Source: JAAEPI01 sp965212145
Lineage (GTDB): Bacteria; Bacteroidota; Bacteroidia; Cytophagales; Cyclobacteriaceae
NCBI GenBank assembly: GCA_965212145.1
Contig: CBDBUY010000004.1
Span: 620,001 to 684,000, forward strand
Reading direction: 5' to 3'
Length of the DNA: 64,000 bases
Below the pieces are notes generated by a model. That model had not been told where the DNA came from. It ran no database searches and saw only the letters and a list, made by a program, of their open reading frames with translations. Numbering within the stretch: position 1 is the first letter of the stretch; each line of letters starts with the position of its first letter. Positions 61,521 to 64,000 of the stretch are shown here, piece by piece. A program made the translations under genes and the position numbers.

Positions 61521-61745
61521 TTAGACCTTCAAATTTCTTGAGTAAACTAAAATATTGTCCACAGCATCCTGTGGAGCTTTTAGCACAAATCCGTCCAATA
61601 CTTTTTTCACGTCCTCAAGTTCTTCTGTCTCATGTTCCACCTCACCATCAGTAAGCTGGGCATGTATCATTTCTTCACGTTCTTGATTAGGGAGTTCATC
61701 ATACAGGTACCTCAAAAGGTCATTTTTTGTAAAGGTTTTTATCAT
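61521..61745 (-). CDS. small acidic protein downstream of ECF sigma factor (possible anti-sigma partner)
   Basis: 74 residues, no membrane helix. TKNDLLRYLYDELPNQEREE resembles the N-terminal helical part of anti-sigma domains, but the zinc ligands of ZAS proteins are missing. It starts 38 bases after the sigma gene stop on the same strand. A regulatory role for the adjacent sigma factor is plausible from position only. Confidence 0.65.
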   Translation of the reverse strand: MIKTFTKNDLLRYLYDELPNQEREEMIHAQLTDGEVEHETEELEDVKKVLDGFVLKAPQDAVDNILVYSRNLKV

Positions 61746-61783
61746 ACGCAGTTAGTTTCATGCAATCGGTTTTTTCCCAGAGG

Positions 61784-62392
61784 TTAATAACCCCTGGGAG
61801 TGTCTATTTTTTGACCATGACGGTCCATTTTCTTTCTAAGATTTATCAATGCATATCGCATCCTACCCAATGCCGTATTGATGCTCACATCTGTGGCATC
61901 CGCAATCTCCTGAAAACTCATGTCCATGTAATGCCGCATGACCAACACCTCGCGCTGAGCGTCAGGAAGCTCCTCAATCAATCGCTTAAGCAATTTGTGT
62001 GTGTCTTCCTTGATCTGGTGATCCTCGTATGTCCCCTCTGAAAATTCGAGACTGTTGAAAAGGTTTCCTCCATCTTCCATCACGATCGTAGGATACCTGC
62101 GATCCTTCCGGAAATTGTCAATGGCCAAATTGTGAGCAATGCGCAGCAACCATGGAAGAAATTTTCCCTCCTCGTTGTACTTGCCTCGCTTGATCGTATT
62201 AATGGCCTTTATGAAAGTCTCCTGCATCAGGTCCTCTGCCCGATACCGGTCTTTGACAATAAGATAAATGGTGGTGTAGACCCGGTCCTTGTGCCGGTTA
62301 ACCAATTCCTCGAATGCCTCTTCGTTACCGTTCTTGTAGTGGCCTAGCAACTGACCATCTTCAAGTTTTGTCTGATTCATCATGTAATTCAC
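61784..62392 (-). CDS. ECF-type RNA polymerase sigma factor (sigma-70 family, RpoE-like)
   Basis: 202 residues. Region 2: EELVNRHKDRVYTTIYLIVK and AEDLMQETFIKAI (the -10 recognition/core-binding part). Region 4: LPDAQREVLVMRHYMDMSFQ, EIADATDVSINTALGRMRYA (the -35 helix-turn-helix). No region 1.1 or 3. Its own promoter is an exact housekeeping-type match, so basal expression is expected. A small possible partner gene follows. Start could be either of two in-frame ATGs (residue 1 or 4/5). Confidence 0.92.
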   Translation of the reverse strand: MNYMMNQTKLEDGQLLGHYKNGNEEAFEELVNRHKDRVYTTIYLIVKDRYRAEDLMQETFIKAINTIKRGKYNEEGKFLPWLLRIAHNLAIDNFRKDRRYPTIVMEDGGNLFNSLEFSEGTYEDHQIKEDTHKLLKRLIEELPDAQREVLVMRHYMDMSFQEIADATDVSINTALGRMRYALINLRKKMDRHGQKIDTPRGY

Positions 62393-62461
62393 CTGTTTGT
62401 TAACGTAGAGGTCTATTGCATATTGTGAGGTTTACTGGTTTTAAAATTGATTTTGAGCGGC

Positions 62462-62491
62462 CAAAGATATGAGAATGATTTAATTCTCCAA
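62462..62491 (-). promoter_or_regulatory. Bacteroidota-type promoter of the ECF sigma gene
   Basis: On the minus strand TTG (62491-62489), a 19-base spacer and TATCTTTG (62469-62462): an exact match to TTG-N19-TAnnTTTG. The transcript would start near 62455, leaving a leader of about 60 bases. Confidence 0.75.
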
Positions 62492-62562
62492 TTTTCTCTT
62501 TTTATCATCAACTTTGGCGTTGATTCTGGTGTTAGTACAGTCTCAAAACTCAATCCCCTAAA

Positions 62563-64000
62563 GTGTCGGTAGAAATAGATCAAATCGATCCCAAGAAATT
62601 CATTGTCATTAAAGGTGCTCGCGTCAACAACCTGAAGAACCTTTCTGTGGCGATTCCGCGAAACAAACTTGTGGTGATCACGGGATTGTCAGGTTCAGGA
62701 AAATCTTCGCTGGCATTCGACACGCTTTTCGCAGAAGGGCAAAGGAAATATGTGGAAAGCCTCAGTTCCTATGCCCGTCAGTTTTTGGGGCGAATGGAAA
62801 AACCGGAGGTGGATTACATCAAAGGTGTGGCTCCTGCCATCTCCATCGAGCAAAGAGTCAATACCAGAAACCCTCGCTCAACCATCGGGACCACAACAGA
62901 AATTTACGATTACCTGAAACTGCTTTTTGCCCGGGTCGGAAAAACCATCTCTCCCGTCAGTGGCAAAGAAGTTAAAAAAGACTCGGTCTCTGACGTGGTG
63001 GACTATATGCTATCGCATGAGGAAGGAACGAAGCTGATGGTTTCCTGCGAACTGAAAACGAAACATCAGCGAACTTTTGAGCAGGAGCTTCAAGTGCTAA
63101 AAAGCAAAGGATACACGCGATTGATCGAAAACGATGAGGTCGTGTTCATTGACGATTTGCTGGAATCCGGTCATAAAGTCAAAAAGCCCGAAATGCTCAT
63201 CGATCGGGCCATTGTAAAGAAAGACGAGGAAACGCAATTCCGCCTAGGGGACTCGGTACAAACGGCCTTTTTCGAAGGAGACGGCAAGTGTATCGTACGC
63301 ATGATTGGTGCAGGGAAGAAAGTTTTCTCTGACCTCTTCGAAGCGGATGGGATGAAGTTCGAAGAGCCCACCGCCAATTTCTTCACGTTCAACAACCCGT
63401 ATGGTGCCTGTCGGCGGTGCGAAGGATTCGGACGGGTGCTCGGCATTGATCCTGACCTGGTGATTCCGGATCGGAACATGTCGGTTTACGAGGATGCTAT
63501 TGTTCCATGGCGCACGGAAACCATGCGCCACTGGCTGGAGCCACTCTTGCAAAACGCCATGAACTGGGATTTCCCTATTCACCGCTCCATTTCCGAATTG
63601 TCAGAAAAGGAATACGAGATGTTGTGGGAAGGACACAAGAATTTTGCTGGCCTCAATGACTACTTTGACCACCTACAAAGCAAGTCCCACAAGATTCAAT
63701 ATCGCGTGATGCTCTCCAGATATCGGGGGAAAACCACTTGTCCGGATTGCAAGGGCACGAAGCTGCGAAAAGACGCTTCTTATGTAAAAGTAGACGGCAA
63801 ATCCATCACGGATTTGGTGCTGATGCCCGTTGACCGACTATCTGGATTTGTGAAGGAAATCAAGCTCTCCGAGTACGACGAGAAAGTCGCCGGTCGCATC
63901 CTGCTCGAAATCCAGAATCGGCTGACATATTTGGAACAGGTTGGGCTTGGCTACCTGACCTTGAATCGTCTGACCGCCACGCTTTCCGGTGGGGAGTTTC
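62563..64000 (+). CDS. uvrA: excinuclease ABC subunit A, N-terminal part (cut by window edge)
   Basis: Starts at GTG 62563 and runs off the window, giving 479 of about 940 residues. UvrA is the damage-recognition ATPase of nucleotide excision repair. Visible are IVIKGARVNNLKNLSVAIPR, Walker A GLSGSGKSSLAFDTL, YARQFLGRMEKPEVD, the CRRCEGFG part of the first zinc module, CPDCKGTKLRKDAS of the second domain, and the beginning of the signature TLSGGEF at the edge. The family start MSVEIDQIDPKKFIVIKGA is normal for Bacteroidota. Confidence 0.96.
   Translation, partial: MSVEIDQIDPKKFIVIKGARVNNLKNLSVAIPRNKLVVITGLSGSGKSSLAFDTLFAEGQRKYVESLSSYARQFLGRMEKPEVDYIKGVAPAISIEQRVNTRNPRSTIGTTTEIYDYLKLLFARVGKTISPVSGKEVKKDSVSDVVDYMLSHEEGTKLMVSCELKTKHQRTFEQELQVLKSKGYTRLIENDEVVFIDDLLESGHKVKKPEMLIDRAIVKKDEETQFRLGDSVQTAFFEGDGKCIVRMIGAGKKVFSDLFEADGMKFEEPTANFFTFNNPYGACRRCEGFGRVLGIDPDLVIPDRNMSVYEDAIVPWRTETMRHWLEPLLQNAMNWDFPIHRSISELSEKEYEMLWEGHKNFAGLNDYFDHLQSKSHKIQYRVMLSRYRGKTTCPDCKGTKLRKDASYVKVDGKSITDLVLMPVDRLSGFVKEIKLSEYDEKVAGRILLEIQNRLTYLEQVGLGYLTLNRLTATLSGGEF

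Noticed and set aside
1..64000. CRISPR array, prophage or insertion sequence
   Set aside because: No regularly spaced direct repeats, no transposase, integrase or phage structural genes were seen.

Overview
The window comes from a chromosome of a Bacteroidota bacterium, most likely a marine Cytophagales-type glider. Four kinds of evidence support this. There are gliding-motility genes (gldB, gldD, gldE), a secreted protein with a type IX secretion (T9SS) C-terminal sorting domain, promoters of the Bacteroidota form TTG-N19-TAnnTTTG, and conserved Bacteroidota gene orders (mutY-ssb-gldE-gldD; HU-TPR-tiny basic ribosomal protein-RNase G; L31 type B next to a GlmU-like protein). The genus is not resolved. 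Coding density is very high and no gene-free stretch exceeds 300 bases. I saw no rRNA, tRNA, CRISPR array, phage or insertion sequence.

Layout. 1-3.8 kb: a fatty-acid beta-oxidation operon (MarR regulator, FadN-type two-domain enzyme, thiolase cut by the window edge). 3.9-15 kb: lipA, a bestrophin-like channel, a GH3 glycosidase, a ceramidase-like enzyme and comM, then a surface-polysaccharide/envelope block (gmhA, acidic membrane protein, MsbA-type ABC exporter, Wzi/RemB-like barrel). 15-21.8 kb: a long overlapping co-directional operon (rpmE2, GlmU-like, holB, hemC, two tandem cyclophilins, RmlD-like reductase, DUF3817, DksA/TraR-like). 21.8-32 kb: ppc, an orphan lipoprotein, a dimethylargininase-like enzyme with an amino-acid permease, a periplasmic molybdenum hydroxylase pair, and a second ABC exporter.

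32.2-42.1 kb is the most distinctive part. Two divergent operons encode two Gfo/Idh/MocA oxidoreductases, two DUF1080 lipoproteins, two sugar-isomerase-type TIM barrels, an MFS transporter, a GMC flavoprotein and its small 'gluconate 2-dehydrogenase subunit 3' partner. These are the protein families of the 3-keto-glycoside route: oxidise a sugar at C3, cleave the keto-glycoside by elimination/hydration, reduce the product, import it. Within it, one 731-codon reading frame looks like two ordinary genes joined by a one-base change in a run of seven A.

42-54.9 kb holds recG, a HigBA toxin-antitoxin pair with a candidate operator, a secreted GH2 enzyme, the gldD/gldE/ssb/mutY cluster, HU, a TPR protein, a 29-residue ribosomal-type protein, RNase G and gldB. 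55-64 kb holds a T9SS cargo protein, a glycosyltransferase next to a ParE-type toxin pair, a PLP-dependent Cys/Met enzyme divergent from an Lrp regulator (with three palindromes between them), nth, an ECF sigma factor with a perfect promoter and a small possible partner, and the 5' part of uvrA. Non-coding repeats include REP-like inverted pairs at about 42.1 and 60.7 kb and a cloverleaf-shaped element at 32.1 kb.
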